From Chamaecrista fasciculata (Eukaryota > Streptophyta > Magnoliopsida > Fabales > Fabaceae), in contig QANZ01018333.1 in the NCBI GenBank assembly GCA_003254925.1, positions 43,232 through 107,231 on the forward strand: 64,000 nt of DNA. Reading direction: 5' to 3'. The translations under genes were made by a program, and so were the position numbers. Position 1 is the stretch's first letter. Every line of letters begins with the position of its first letter. The notes under the pieces are model-generated. The model made no database searches, was not told where the DNA came from, and was given only the letters and a program-made list of their open reading frames with translations. This document shows positions 11,197 to 23,423 of this stretch, piece after piece.

Positions 11197-12756
11197 CTCG
11201 CCGGAATTTGACCAAAATACAACTAAATTAATAAATTATGTAGGAGCAGAGAGTGAGTGATGAGCGAGGTATTAAATACAAAAGGAAGGAGAGTTTGAAA
11301 GATGAAATAGGTCACGATTCACGAAAGCGCTTGGTGTGGTTTCAATACGGTGACGTTTGAAAGAGACGTGGTATAGGCGAGAGAGATGGCATGGAAACTA
11401 GAGAGAAGAAGAATCAGAGTGTTTATTTGTGAAAAAATTTTGGATGTCAATGAACCTGACTCTCTTCCACCTCCACTGACGCACGCCAAGAATCAAGGGC
11501 TGCCTGGTGGATGTGACCAAGAGTGATCGATAATCGAGAAATACTCACGTCTTTCTTTTTTTTTTTAAGAAAAGAAAAAGTATATATATAAAAATCAATT
11601 AGGAACCAACTAAAACTAAAGAAATGGTTGAGAAAATGAGGGTCGTCGTATAGTGGATGATGGAGAGTACTCAAGCTAAGTACGGAAATGATGAAGAAGA
11701 TGATGGTGGATGATATTTGTGTATCCCAATCACAATTTCACGACAGTACAATTGTAGTTTGAGTCACCAATCACCCATAGAGAATGATATGGAGATATGC
11801 GAGTGTACTATATAGTGTACGATTGCCAAGCAAGGGAGTCTGTAACAATAACATGAGTGATGATGAGACTGAGACTCTGAGAGTATGGAATGTGGATATT
11901 GAACGGTTAGATTTAAACAGTATGATTAAACTAATTACAGTTATGCAATTGCAAACATTTTGTCTTGAGAAACTCAAAAGTCCAAACTATAATTCTAACA
12001 TCCTCTGTATATAACATGATTTCCTACAATTTTTAATTGTACAAAAAAAAAGAGTAAACTTGAATGAATTATTTTATATGAAGGATGTAATAAAATGAAG
12101 GATATATGAAAAAGGAAAGAAAGAGATATGGTTGAAATTAAGAAGGTGCATGGAGGAGGGAGAAAGATATAAAAGAAAGAAGGTGGTCCATGTGGATTTG
12201 TGGGTTAAAGGAGGAGAAAGATATAAGCAGGAAAAAGGAATGAAGTTATAAAGTGATGCGTTATTGTGTTTGGAGCATCCAAGTGTATGAAATGGCGGGG
12301 ATCAGTCACTCTCCAACGTACCAGCTAGTTGCCACTGTTCATCTCTTTGCCTCTCCTTTGCATCTTTTTTTTTTTGGTACAACTCTTCTTTGCATCTTTT
12401 ATTAGTTGTATGTTCACTCTCTAACTATAACTATAACTATAGCTATAGCCCTTTATTTTTCAAATATATACGCGTTCAACAGTTTTGTTACTTGGTTTAA
12501 TTTAAGGATAATACTATTGAAATGGATACTTGTCCAAATAATTGAGAGATAAGAGAATAGCTTTTAAATTTCTTTTTTTATTGTATAACCATGAATTTAC
12601 TCTATTTTAATAGTAAAGGTAAAAACTATTCTCGTTCGAATTGGGAAAGAAAAATTGAAACTCTCTCAACAATATCAACTCCAGAATTCGAACTTAAATC
12701 CCTCAAACTCATTTACCACTCCACTAAACACTTCTTAGACCTTAGTACTTTTAAGG
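11197..12756. other. Intergenic region upstream of PADRE gene
   Basis: Contains the promoter side of the minus-strand PADRE gene. No coding region is supported; short poly-T and poly-A runs are present. Confidence 0.45.
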
Positions 12757-12925
12757 TTTAAGTGCACTTTTGGTCTCCTAACTTTCACAAAGGTATATAT
12801 TTGGTCCTTTAACTTTTTTTGTTGTAATTTTGGTCTCCTAACTTTTTGTTGCAATTTTGATCCTTTAACTTTTGAAAACGTCTCATCGTTAGTCTCAAGT
12901 GCACTATTTTCATTCATTATTTATC
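12757..12925. repeat. Partial copy of GGTCCCATAACTTT-type MITE arm
   Basis: Starts GGTTTAAGTGCACTTTTGGTC and continues with repeated TTTGGTC-CTAACTTT units and AACGTCTCATCGTTAGTC. This is the same arm sequence as the left arm of the full element at 62215-62673. I see no matching right arm, so it is a half element or a strongly eroded copy. Confidence 0.6.
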
Positions 12926-13819
12926 GTTAGTGTTGATCTGACAGACTGAGTTGACCGATTACATCACTTAAACTTACTTTTAAATTGTCAGTGAATGTAA
13001 GAAAGTCCACACTGAGTTTTTTTTTTTTTCTCAACAAGCCATTTGACTTGCTAACGTTGAGTAAATAAAACCAAGTAATTATTACTTTATTATTAAGACC
13101 ATCATTCTATAATTGTTGGTATCAAATAGACGCCATCGTCTGGTGTGCAGAAACCTGCACTTGCTACACACAACATGGGGTGAAAAACGACTTTAAAGAA
13201 TCTCTGTTTGACTAGCTCTTTCAATCCTTTTTTTTTTTACCACAACTTTTTTACATTGTTCTTTTTGTAGATTTGCCACACATGCGAAGTAGCTGAGTAC
13301 AACTTTATTTTTTTTTCATGTCTTCGCAATAATAATTGTAGGTGAGGAAATAAGAAGAGATTGAATGATTGGTGTACGAAATTCTTGAGATTATCTGGAT
13401 TGGCAATCCCACAAATCTCATATATAGATCAATTAACCAGTAATAATAATCTAAACAGGATGTAAATCCCCATCTAAACCCTATAAGACATTTCATCAAG
13501 CTTATGTATACATATTTTTATTTGCAAAAAAGTGCAGATGGGATGATTTCGAAAAAAAAATGTACTTGGGCTGCATCATGTTCCGTGAGCTGAGGCTGAC
13601 AAATGACAAGTGATCACTGCAATGTCCTCCAATAATGTTTTGTTCTTTGATAAATGATAACGTATTGGGCTTTACCTTTACGTACCACTTTGGGTTTCCA
13701 ACTTTACTAAATTTCAAGTCCACCACGATTTATGCCTGTACTTTCTCTTCCTCGCCTCATCTCACGTCCCAGGGATTGCCACTAATCACTAATCACTCAT
13801 CACTTATCTTATTAATTGA
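12926..13819. other. Intergenic region
   Basis: No gene or recognisable element apart from poly-T tracts (about 13018-13030 and 13229-13238). Confidence 0.4.
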
Positions 13820-13829
13820 CTAGTCTGAG

Positions 13830-13849
13830 ACCCGTGCGTTCGCACGGGT
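13830..13849 (-). repeat. Helitron 3'-terminal hairpin
   Basis: Perfect 9-bp stem with a 2-base loop, GC-rich in an AT-rich setting, six bases from the terminal CTAG. Confidence 0.75.
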
Positions 13850-14988
13850 TTTTCCTTGACAGTTTATATACTTAGCAATTGTGACATTTTGAAAATGAGT
13901 AAATAAAATCATAAAATCCTATTGCCATTGGAGTAAAATGTCCTAAAATCATAAAATATATTGTTTCACGAATTTTTTGCAAACAATGTACTAATGGATT
14001 CAAATAAGTAATACCACTTTGAAACTATTAGCCAAAGTCACTGAAGATGATAAAATACTATAATTAACTTACATTAATAATATAGTCTTTGCAGATGTGT
14101 TTGAGATGTTGATTATATTACAGTCCAAAATAAACTACTTAAAGTAAGTCTGCTAATAATCTAAGTCATAGACATCAGAATTTTTACAATCAAAAGATGT
14201 GAATCCACACTTTCTTCTCAGCCCAAACCCATCTCCAAATTATCTGTAAAATTAAAAAAAATTACATAAAAGTAAAACTCTCAGTTAGAGATAAGTGATC
14301 CTAGCTGCCTTCTTCATTTTCTGCACATAGTGACTAACAAACATAATAAAACATAATTGTCATATCAGACTTATGCTAAAACACAATTCTTGCCCAAGTC
14401 TTATGCCCAAGTTAAAAATATCTCGTCATATATGTTTAAAAAATCTATGCTGTGTGGAAAATATACTTTAAGACATGAAGGGAGATTACTGATTGCACTG
14501 TACACATTCTTTGTCAATGACATTTTCTTTATGACAATTTCTTTGTCAATGACAATGAAGGAAGCTAGCTTGGAGGGATCTATTTGAAGGTAATAACATA
14601 TTTATCAATGACAATGAAGGAAGCTATTCCAAGTCAAAGGTATTCAGTTCACATACCAAGAAATTGTGTAATGTAGAGAATATTATCATGTTAGGCAAGT
14701 ATGATCAGGTGGTGTTGTAATTTTGTCAATACCTTGCCAATCAGAGATGCCAAATCCCTGGAAAATAAGAAAACAATGTTTTTTGTTATTGTGCAAAACA
14801 AAGTCTTTTTAAAATTGGCAATTAACACAACATAAAGAAAGCCATTAACATGGCATAAAGGAAGGCCTTATATTCTTAGGCCAAAGTCGAATCATTCAAA
14901 TGTGCATAAAAAGTCCATCATCAAAGTCTAATTCCCACAGTAGTTCCATCAGTCCATTTTCATCTCACAGCACAAATTTAATTTATAC

Positions 14989-15073
14989 CTTCCTTGGGAT
15001 TTCCTTGAGCTACAAAACCTTGAATTAATGTCATCCAAGACACAACATCAGGTTCAGGCATTTTAGCAAGCAC
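14989..15073 (-). pseudogene. PPR-protein exon fragment inside the Helitron
   Basis: A short minus-strand stretch encodes LAKMPEPDVVSWMTLIQGF followed by VAQGNPKEG. It matches the consensus of a plant-type pentatricopeptide repeat (MPEPDVVSWNTLI-GF). It has a candidate acceptor (GGTAG|GTGC) and donor (GAAG|GTATAA). One repeat only, no start and no organellar targeting sequence, so it is a fragment captured from a PPR gene. Confidence 0.6.
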
Positions 15074-15278
15074 CTACCACTGGATTACAATGAACATTCA
15101 TCTATTAGCAAAGATTCTCAAAAGTGAGAGCAAAAGAGCTAACAAATTATCAAAGTCTAGAATAGGATATACAATTGGAGAGTCAATGAAGGAAAATACA
15201 GTCTGAGAACAAACCTGAGGTGATGGGGTAACATCAAATATACCATCAATGATCAGGGTTAACAAAATGTCAAATTAC

Positions 15279-15416
15279 CTCCTCTGCTAACTTGGTCAAA
15301 TTGGTACCATACTCCTCCAAAGTTGGCATCTTATTACCATTGCTTCTTGAGCTAACAGTAGCTGTAACATTGTTGGCATCATATTTGTAGAGATGAGTTT
15401 TGTCCCCCAAAATCAT
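15279..15416 (-). pseudogene. ClpC-like chaperone exon fragment inside the Helitron
   Basis: A 46-codon minus-strand frame ends in GNKMPTLEEYGTNLTKLAEE and then a GT donor. That motif is the characteristic linker of plastid ClpC (Hsp100) chaperones, just before the first AAA+ domain, where the protein continues GKLDPVVGR. The N-terminal 20 or so codons do not match and may be other captured DNA. None of the ATP-binding motifs is present, so it is a non-functional fragment. Confidence 0.72.
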
Positions 15417-15529
15417 TAGAAAGTAGATAAAATTATTAACAAAACAAATTAGTTACAGAAAAGAGTAATTGATACTAAACAATTGATGTTTGTAAAAAAA
15501 ATTAGAGAATAAACTGATTTTATTTTACA

Positions 15530-15725
15530 AACATCAACTATTTGGAGAATAAACTGATTTGGAGAATAAACTGATTTTATTTTACAAATATCAACTATTT
15601 GGAGAATAAACTGATTTTATTTGGAGAATAAACTGATTTTACAAAAAATTATTAACAAACATCAACTATTTGGAGAATAAACTGATTTTATTTTACAAAT
15701 ATCAACTATTTGAAGACTAAACAAT
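15530..15725 (+). repeat. Irregular tandem repeat (TTTGGAGAATAAACTGATTT units)
   Basis: Units containing ATCAACTATTTGGAGAATAA and ACTGATTTTATTTTACAAA recur several times with variable joints, within the proposed Helitron. Confidence 0.8.
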
Positions 15726-15938
15726 TGATGTTTGTAAAAAAAATTAGAAACCAACAAAATATATTTCCAATATATAAGGACTAAGTTGCAATTTTGGAAC
15801 AAATTCAGGGCCTAAAACAGAAGTTTACTCTAAAAATAAATATCACTCTTAGTGGCTTAATTTAAGATTTATGGTAAAGGAAGAAAAAAAAATATAAACT
15901 TTATAAGAATGCTTTGATGCTTAAAAACATGCATATTA

Positions 15939-16030
15939 AATTAGGTGAGAACAAAGAAAGATACCCTTCATGATATCAAATTTTAAAATTTGATATCATA
16001 AAGGGTATCTTTCTTTGTTCTCACCTAATT
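15939..16030. repeat. 92-bp near-perfect palindrome
   Basis: Bases 15939-15984 are the reverse complement of 15985-16030 with one mismatch in 46 and no spacer. The centre is AAATTTTAAAATTT and the outer ends are AATTAGGTGAGAAC and its complement. Confidence 0.95.
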
Positions 16031-16043
16031 ACCTGTAAGTTAC

Positions 16044-16162
16044 CTAAAATTTATTCCATACTTTTGCAATCTCTGCTCTTCTCTTTGGATGTCATCCACC
16101 CTATGATGTTTTTTGTAGCATTGATAAAATTCCCACAGGTTTTTAATATCACGATTGCGATC
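16044..16162 (-). pseudogene. Callose synthase (GSL10/CALS9-like) exon fragment inside the Helitron
   Basis: A minus-strand frame encodes RDIKNLWEFYQCYKKHHRVD followed by DIQREEQRLQKYGINFR, ending in a GT donor. From memory, this resembles the N-terminal cytoplasmic region of plant callose synthases of the GSL10/CALS9 group (LWEFYK-YKRRHRVDDIQ-EEQ). No acceptor is clear at the upstream edge. It is about 40 residues of a protein near 1,900 long, so it is a captured piece. The family call rests on recall and needs a search. Confidence 0.5.
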
Positions 16163-16367
16163 AATTTAAAGTATAAAGGTGTCAGTTTGGATGTCATCCA
16201 TATTGTTTGAGTAGATCAGTTATAACTATACATGATACATTATATATATAAACTATAAAGTATAGCTGACAAAGTAAATCAATTTAATGAATTCTAATTT
16301 AAGTTTTAACATTGGTAACATTAGAATCTTCAATGTAAATCTAGCTTTTACTAAGCTAAGTTTTCAC

Positions 16368-16549
16368 CTGGATCCAGAGCAAAGGAGTCTGAACATGTTT
16401 TATTGAATCTGAACTACTTGAGCTAGAATAGTATTCAATTCTCTTTCCCTTCTCACTTCCTAAATCATTTTCATCATCGTTACTGCTAATATCTGCAGCT
16501 TCTTGTTTCCTTCCCGCCTCTTTCATGGCTATTGGAGAGCACATCGTTT
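16368..16549 (-). pseudogene. Unidentified exon-like segment inside the Helitron (Ser/acidic-rich)
   Basis: Open between a good acceptor (TTTTGTAG) and donor (CCAG|GTGAAA) on the minus strand. It encodes about 60 residues with an acidic stretch (SSNDDENDLGSEKGK) and six serines in a row. I do not recognise the family. Confidence 0.4.
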
Positions 16550-17071
16550 CTACAAAAGTTGCAGATAGATATTATTAGTCAAACACTACAGGAGATTTGT
16601 AATAAAATTCCATAGAAGTTTAAGGAAAAATATCAGCTCTCCCAGACAATAATTTGTACTAATTTCTTTTAGCCCGTTGTTATTCTCCTACCCCAAATAA
16701 AAGAGGAATGAGGAGATTATTCTGTAATCCACAACTTACATTAGTCAGACAAACTGTCTCCATTCAATCATGAAGTATATTAATAAACTTGGATGAAAAA
16801 TTTTAGAATGAAAAAATACTAAAATATATGACGAAAATAATATCTGCCTGCCAACAAAGGATTGATTCTTCTTCCACAAGCTTCTAACTTTACCTAAAAG
16901 ACTAATTGGGTTCTGAACAAAGAATTTTTTGCTTCATTCATATTTGATTGTCTTGGAAATAACGACCCTTCCTTCTTCCTTTTCTGTTATTAGGTTTAGA
17001 ATTTAACTTCTTATCATTAGTCTATTAAGTCTTTCATTTCAAAAGACTTTTGAATGCTGCCCTGTGCCTAC

Positions 17072-17129
17072 CTTTTATGCTTCCATGAGTGATGAGTCCA
17101 CGAAGAAGATCCCAGAATCTTGTGAGTAA
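17072..17129 (-). pseudogene. Unidentified exon-like segment inside the Helitron
   Basis: A 58-base minus-strand segment between an AG acceptor and a GTAGGC donor encodes LLTRFWDLLRGLITHGSIK. The residue pattern looks protein-like, but the family is not recognised. Confidence 0.3.
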
Positions 17130-18424
17130 CTACATTAATCACTTTTCATAAACATGTAATTTGGTCTACTATTTTCTTCAGTTATACAATACAACACATA
17201 CAAACAACACAACAATCTCAAAATTGTCAATGCTAATTGATGGAAGATTTAAGAGCAAGAATGTGGGCAAAGTAAAGAAACTCAAGTGAGATTATGCAAT
17301 CTGATTTTAGTCTAAACCCCACTATGTAAATAGCTAGTATACTAAAATCCACATCATTATGATATAGCATATTGCTTTGATTCAAAATTCAGAGGCTCCT
17401 TTACTTCCAAATCTCCTCAACTCTAACCTTTGTCATACTCTCTTCCTAATGTTTCGTTTATCCTAAACTCTCCTCTTAAATATTTATACCTTCATATTGC
17501 AAATTGCACATTGCAGTAGCACAGATGACAGTCAGACTAAGATATAGCATAGATATAGCCATTATAACTCTCCATCTAACATTTCCTTGACACTTAATTC
17601 TCTTTTATATCATATAACATTCCAAAAGTTCAATCATTGTCACAAATTATGAACAATAATGACAATAATAAATACATTACATGGCCTCATCAACAGTAAA
17701 TATGCTAAAGGGAAAGAGCAAACAATTTTTGGGTCATCATCAAGAACTATTTCCTGCAAAAAAAGACTAAGATTCCAGTTTTGGTCAATCAATGATTCTA
17801 CAAATCATGAGTCTTCAATACATATACAAAAATAGTACCACAATGAAGTTAAGGAATATCAATAATTCAATATCGCTTGTTTGAACTACAACTCTAGCTT
17901 CTCTCACTGTTCTGCTTCTAGAGAAACACACGAAGGATGGAAATTAAATAGTTTAAGTTCACACAGGATTGAAATGATGTTGTACCTCCTTATGTAGTCG
18001 AACTCCAAACTTCCAAATCCCTCATTTCTATTCCTCATTCTCCAGCCACCAGAAAAATCACGCGTCTTCTTTGACTGCATTGCTTATTGAAACTGAGGCC
18101 AAATAAGATTTCAGTAGCATTTTTTTATAATGACTTGCTGCAATGAAGTGATGCTGTACAATGACACAATATAGCTGTATAACTTCCGATCAATTTCATC
18201 TGTAATTTCAGTCTCATAAATTTAGAAACATCTGCATAAAAGCAAATATAACATGCTCTTTCCTAAAATAGATTAGAACCACAGGTGAGGATTATTTTAC
18301 CAGGCTATTGCAATTAATACATTCTTTAATAGGCCTTTAAAAGATACTGCATCCTGAGAAAGATCAACTCAAATTAAAATGAATCACAAACTTCCAAAAA
18401 CAAAATTAGATTCATAGAACTCAC

Positions 18425-18504
18425 CTGTAATAACTCCATAAGTTTCCTGTTTCCAAACTTATTGATATCAAGGATGTAGACATCTAATATCTTCTTTTTG
18501 GTAC
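18425..18504 (-). pseudogene. Unidentified exon-like segment inside the Helitron
   Basis: An 80-base minus-strand segment between a strong acceptor (TTTATCAG) and donor (CAG|GTGAGT) encodes TKKKILDVYILDINKFGNRK followed by LMELLQ. It looks like a real copied exon. The parent gene is not recognised. Confidence 0.4.
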
Positions 18505-19433
18505 CTGATAAATAAATTAACCAAACCATTTTAAACATCAACATAGATAGATGTAACTTGGGATGCATTTTAGTAATTTAAAGCTTAAATTGAAACCATA
18601 TATATATATATATATTCTATAGTACTTACACTACATTAATATTGTGGCTCAATAGTCCTTTTGTATTTCAACTCTAGAGCCGAAGGGAGATCATAATGGT
18701 ACAGATTTCAGATTTGCATATGGAGTAATGCCTGCAAATATTGAAAAACACATAGCACTGAAATTACAGTCAATCATTTACTTAGTCTGAAGCTAGGAAT
18801 TATGAGGATGCATCACTCAACAACTTTATTTAACCACTTTTTGTTTGCTATGATACCATGTGGCAAAATGGTTATTGCCAAAAAGGATGCTTCATTCAAC
18901 TAAAAGGAGTTATTTATATCTCTGATACAGGATAGCCTAAAAACTAACAAAAGAAACCAAAACTATAACAGAAAGAGGACCTAACTGAAAGATAACAAAA
19001 AGAATAACAACTAAAAAGTTAAATTCAACATTTCTTCACATCTATATCTCTAGGCATTCATTTGCGCAGAAAGACCAATTACAAACCAAAAAAAACTTAC
19101 CAAGCAACTTCCTCCACAAAGGAAATTTAAGCCAAATGCATTTAACAAAAGAAGAGCAAAGGAAATAATTAAGAAGCAATAAGGAAAAAAATATAACTGA
19201 GTTCATTTGAGGACCAGCATGGCTGTACCACAGAGAAATCACCAAAAGGTAACAAAAAATCTCTAATGCTATCATTTTGGATGCAACAGATAAAATTTTA
19301 TGACATTAAACAGTAGTAACCAAAGGATGACTCCAGATGAGCACATGATAGTCATCACAATGAATCAAATTAGGACAAAGCAAAATAAGTGATTGTGAAT
19401 GTGATTGGCAAGGCCAGAAGAAACCACCAAGTT

Positions 19434-19490
19434 AAGCATGCCACTGATAGCCACTACCATATATAAGCATGCCACTGATAGCCACTACCA
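19434..19490 (+). repeat. 26-bp tandem duplication
   Basis: AAGCATGCCACTGATAGCCA plus CTACCA occurs at 19434-19459 and again at 19465-19490. Confidence 0.9.
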
Positions 19491-19854
19491 AGAAATCTAT
19501 AGAGCACAATATGCCTAAATCAAAACATGAATGATCATAGCAACATCGATAAGCCCATACAAATCATACTTAACATCTGCGACTTGTGTATATATGAGAA
19601 GCGGAGAACAAACCTGTCGATGTTAACCCTAGAGAACAAACCTGTCGAAGTGAAAGAGAAGCGGAATGAGTAAGACGATGATCAATTTTTTCATTCACCC
19701 AAAGAAGCCTGACGAACTACGATGACTACAAATAATGCCAAATCGGCGACAATGGTTACCTGAAATCGCAGAGGAAATCGGAGAGGAAGCTGACCAGCGC
19801 GCGAATGGGGTATGGCGAAGAGAATCGAAATGGGTATGCCGATGTGAATTTTTG

Positions 19855-20005
19855 CGAAGAGGACCGAAATGGGTGAGGAAGTCGAAGGTCAGAAGCGAAA
19901 TGGGTGAGGAATCGAAGGTTAGAAGCGAAATGGTGGGGAAATCGAAGGTGAGAAGCGAAATGGCAGAGGAAATCGAAGGTGAGAACCGAAATGGCTGAAG
20001 AAAAT
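19855..20005 (+). repeat. Degenerate GAAATGG/GAAATCGAAGGT tandem repeats
   Basis: Four to five imperfect units of about 30 bp built from GTGAGGAAATCGAAGGT-AGAAGCGAAATG, in the 5' part of the proposed Helitron. They create long open frames on both strands that I do not regard as genes. Confidence 0.75.
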
Positions 20006-20407
20006 GAAGGTGTCGCGCGGAATGGGTATGGAGAAGAGAAGGAAAAAGCAAAATGGCGATGTCAAAACTATGGTGTTTTTGGGAAGAAGTCTGAGGATAA
20101 AGCAGAAATGGAGGTCCAAATCGTGGGTTATGGCGAAGTGAGCAGAAATGGCGAAGGTTTTTGGGATTAGATGGTAAGGTGGTTGAGTGAGGAAGAAAAT
20201 GGATGTCTTGTGGCTTCGTGAACGGTGAGGCAGAAAATCGAAGATGGATGTTTTGTGGCTGAGTGAGGCAGAAAATCGAAGAAGAATGAATTTGAAATTC
20301 AAAATGGCGAGTGAAATTGCAGCGTAGAAAATGGCGAGTAGCTGGAACGCGCCACAGAATGCTGACACGTGTGAGGCGCAGAAGCTAAAAATGTTAAATA
20401 TATTAGA

Positions 20408-21584
20408 TTATTCTATAAAGAGTTGAATTTGTTAAGACTTTTAAATATTAGCTTATCTTACAATTACTTTATTTATTTTAAATTAAATATAAATCTTTTT
20501 TAATAGTAATATAAATACATAAATATTTTAATATATGATCAAGTAATTAAAAATTATAATTCTCAATGGTACAAATAAAAGTGTTTTTTTCTTCAAATAA
20601 TTACATGTGTGGATTTTAAGGATTATTATTAATTTTTTACACTAATATATGTTTATACTTTGGAACTTCTTAAATTATTTTGAGACAATAAAATATTAAA
20701 TATTGTCAACAACAAAAATAGTCGTTAAAAAGTAATTGCCAATCAATAACTGTAAACTGTAAAGGCATCTTTAAACAAAGAAATCCAGAATCCATAAATA
20801 TTTCAAAATATATAAAAATGTTAAAAAAAAAAATCTTCAACTGTTTTTCTGTTTTATATAACAACCTTTACTGTGTCTCGCTAGAAGAGTACATGGAATG
20901 GATATAATCTTTTTGCCAACAGAAATCAGCTAAATTGAGTAACTAACTGTACCAAAGTCCAAAAGTCTAACAGATATTTATAAGTTGCTTTTATGGTTGG
21001 ACATTCGTGTGGTAATACTAATAAAGTAATAATCTTAGATAAAAGAAAAATAACTTTCCCAATTTTGATTATATATCAAAAGTTTAATGAATTGATTAAT
21101 TAATTCCCCAAAAATGTTGGCAATGGCCCATTAGTAAGAGTCCTCCAAAATGTGCCAACTGCCAAGCATCCTGAATCGTAAGCAACATTCGATCTTCCTT
21201 GGCATCTTCGCATCTCGTCCAAGAATCTTCTATGTCTCCTTCGATTTCTGTCGTCAAAATTATCTTGTGGGTCTTTCTCTCATTTCGGTATTTGTCATCA
21301 TTTATCTTCACTAAGTTAGAATTTCTCGCTTTTCATACACTTCCTGGGGCTTCTTTTGTTTTTTCCCTACCACTTCCCTCCTCGCATTAACTCTTCTACC
21401 CTCTGGGTTTCTTCGCTTCACTCTATTTACATTTACTTACGCATTGTAAGCAGAATCTCCACCCCACCTGGTGGTTCTTCAATTTCAGGTAGACCATTCT
21501 TTGATTAATTGATTTATCATTGTCATTGTAATTTTGCTGAATTTTGTTTTTCTTTTTTGTTCTTGTTGAGTTGAAAGGGGATCG
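20408..21584. other. Intergenic region and HHP 5' UTR
   Basis: AT-rich, no gene to about 21100. The last few hundred bases are pyrimidine-rich and probably hold the promoter and 5' leader of the plus-strand HHP gene; a 5' UTR intron cannot be excluded. Confidence 0.4.
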
Positions 21585-23423
21585 ATGGCTGGAAAAAGTT
21601 CAAATGAGAAGGATTCGGCAGTGTCTTCTGGATCAACGGAGAATCATCAGAATTGTTCAGGCATGGAAGGGAAAGGGAAAAGATTGTGGAAGAAAGTGAA
21701 GTACCAGCTGGTTGAGTATCATTCCTTGCCTGGTTACTTGAGAGACAATGAGTACATTGTGGGATATTATCGATCTGAGTGGCCCATGAAGCAGGTTTTG
21801 CTTAGCATATTCTCCATCCACAATGAAACTCTCAATGTTTGGACGTGAGATTCTTATATGCAGTTCTGATCTTCTATTGTTTGAGTTTTTCCCTTTTGGT
21901 TTTCATGAGGATTTTCTTACCTTTTTTTTTTTAAAAAAAAAATTTCAATTCTGTTCAAGGATTTCTTGTGCTGGTAATAGTATAGGTTCATTGACTCATT
22001 ATGTCCCTGTCGTAATTCCTAGTTTATAATAATTACTACCTCAGTTGGCGATTTGCTAAATTAAGGCTATTGTTCTGTAAAACCGACTGCAAAGAAAAAT
22101 TGTGCTTAAAACAGTAAATTTCAAAATTATAATTGTTAGGATACATAGTTGAAGATTATATTTGTGATCTCCACTTTGTTTGTGGTGATTTTAGAATAAA
22201 GGTTGAATTGCAGAACTTGTTCATTAGACTAGCTTGGAGGTTCATCAAGTATATATATAAGGGAGATTTTGGGATTCTTTATTGTGACTCAGATCTTTCT
22301 GCTGTTTAGTTGTGTCTAATTTGCAGTAAGGAATTAGATGAATCAAATTCTCTTATTTCTTTGTGTCTTGCTGCAGGCATTTGATCGGGTTCTTCCTATT
22401 TCTGTCATTGACCATATACACCGCAATGAAAGTTCCCAAGGTTGTTGACCTTTATTCTCTTCAGCATTTCCCTGATATGCACAAATTGCAAGCAGAACTC
22501 TTGACGTGCCTCCCTTCAATGCCCGATTTGCACAGACTCAGGAAGGATTTAAGAACTACATTGCCCTCAATGGATAATATGCTTCCATCCATTTCAAGCT
22601 GGCATGTAAAGGAACTTGTTTATAATTGTTTGCCTGAACGATTTTCCAGTGGCAATTACACTGATGTTTGTGTTCTGGTAATTAAATTACTCCACGACTG
22701 GCTCCATATATAACACATCTTAGTATTTCACATTCACTCTAAATCTAATGTAATAATTTACATGTGCAGCACAATGTGAAGGAGGACTTGGCTAACATAA
22801 TAGCACCATTGATGATGAGACCAATAACGAGGTGGCCATTCTTTGCTTTCTTAGGTGGAGCCATGTTTTGCTTGTTAGTAAGCAGTGTGTGCCATCTTGT
22901 GTCATGCCACTCAGAGAGACTATCATACATCATGTTGAGGCTTGATTACGCTGGAATTGCATCCCTCATTTGCACATCGTTCTATCCTCCAGTGTATTAC
23001 TCTTTTATGTGCTACCCCTTCTTCTGCAATTTCTACATGGGCTTTATAACTCTACTTGGCATTTCCACCACCCTGGTTTCTCTCCTTCCTTTCTTTCAGA
23101 AGCCACAATTTCGAACCTTTCGGGCTTACCTTTTCTGTGGCATGGGCCTGTGTGGGCTTGGCCCAATTCTGCATAAGCTTTTCTTGTTCTGGGGGGAAGC
23201 TGAAGTGTTTCACACAACTGGGTATGAGTTCCTCATGGGTGTTTTCTATGGTGTTGGAGCTCTTGTTTATGCTACCAGGATCCCAGAAAGGTGGATGCCT
23301 GGAAAATTCGACGTTGCTGGACACAGCCATCAGTTGTTTCATGTTTTCGTCGTCGCTGGGGCTTACACTCACTATCGTGCAGGATTAGTTTATCTCAGGT
23401 GGCGTGACCTTCGAGGTTGCTGA
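21585..23423 (+). CDS. Heptahelical transmembrane protein, HHP4/5-like (PAQR/adiponectin-receptor family)
   Basis: Seven-pass membrane protein of the PAQR (adiponectin receptor/haemolysin III-like) family; plant HHPs are linked to hormone, sugar and cold responses. Exons 21585-21844, 22377-22677 and 22770-23423 join in frame to 404 residues. The cytosolic N-terminus carries KVKYQLVEYHSLPGYLRDNE-YI-GYYR, the family signature, followed by SIHNETLNVWTHLIGFFLF. A long loop (DMHKLQAEL...LPSMDNMLPS, about residues 110-160) is the insertion typical of the HHP4/HHP5 type. Metal-site residues appear as VCHLVSCHS and, at the end, GHSHQLFHVFVV. The start is the first ATG of the frame and gives the expected MAGK-like hydrophilic N-terminus. 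Confidence 0.92.

Larger units (their letters stand above)
13820..20407 (-). mobile_element. Probable Helitron (non-autonomous), 6.6 kb, carrying host gene fragments
   Basis: Read on the minus strand, the 3' end has the Helitron signature: a GC-rich 20-base hairpin (ACCCGTGCG-AA-CGCACGGGT, 13849-13830), six bases, then CTAG at 13823-13820, followed by T. The proposed 5' end reads TCTAATATATTTAACA at 20407, preceded by A, so insertion is between A and T as Helitrons do. The 5' end is followed by a CACACGTGTCA-type stretch, also common near plant Helitron 5' ends. No Rep/helicase reading frame is visible, so it would depend on another element. Inside, on the minus strand, are several exon pieces with splice sites that look copied from host genes. 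The 3' end is strong; the 5' boundary is inferred and could be wrong. Confidence 0.65.

Noticed and set aside
15530-15725. CRISPR-like repeat pattern
   Set aside because: Plant nuclear DNA, irregular unit and joint lengths, no unique spacers: an ordinary minisatellite.
19695-20368. Long ORFs on both strands near the Helitron 5' end
   Set aside because: Low-complexity products of degenerate tandem repeats (ISLLTFD-type units).
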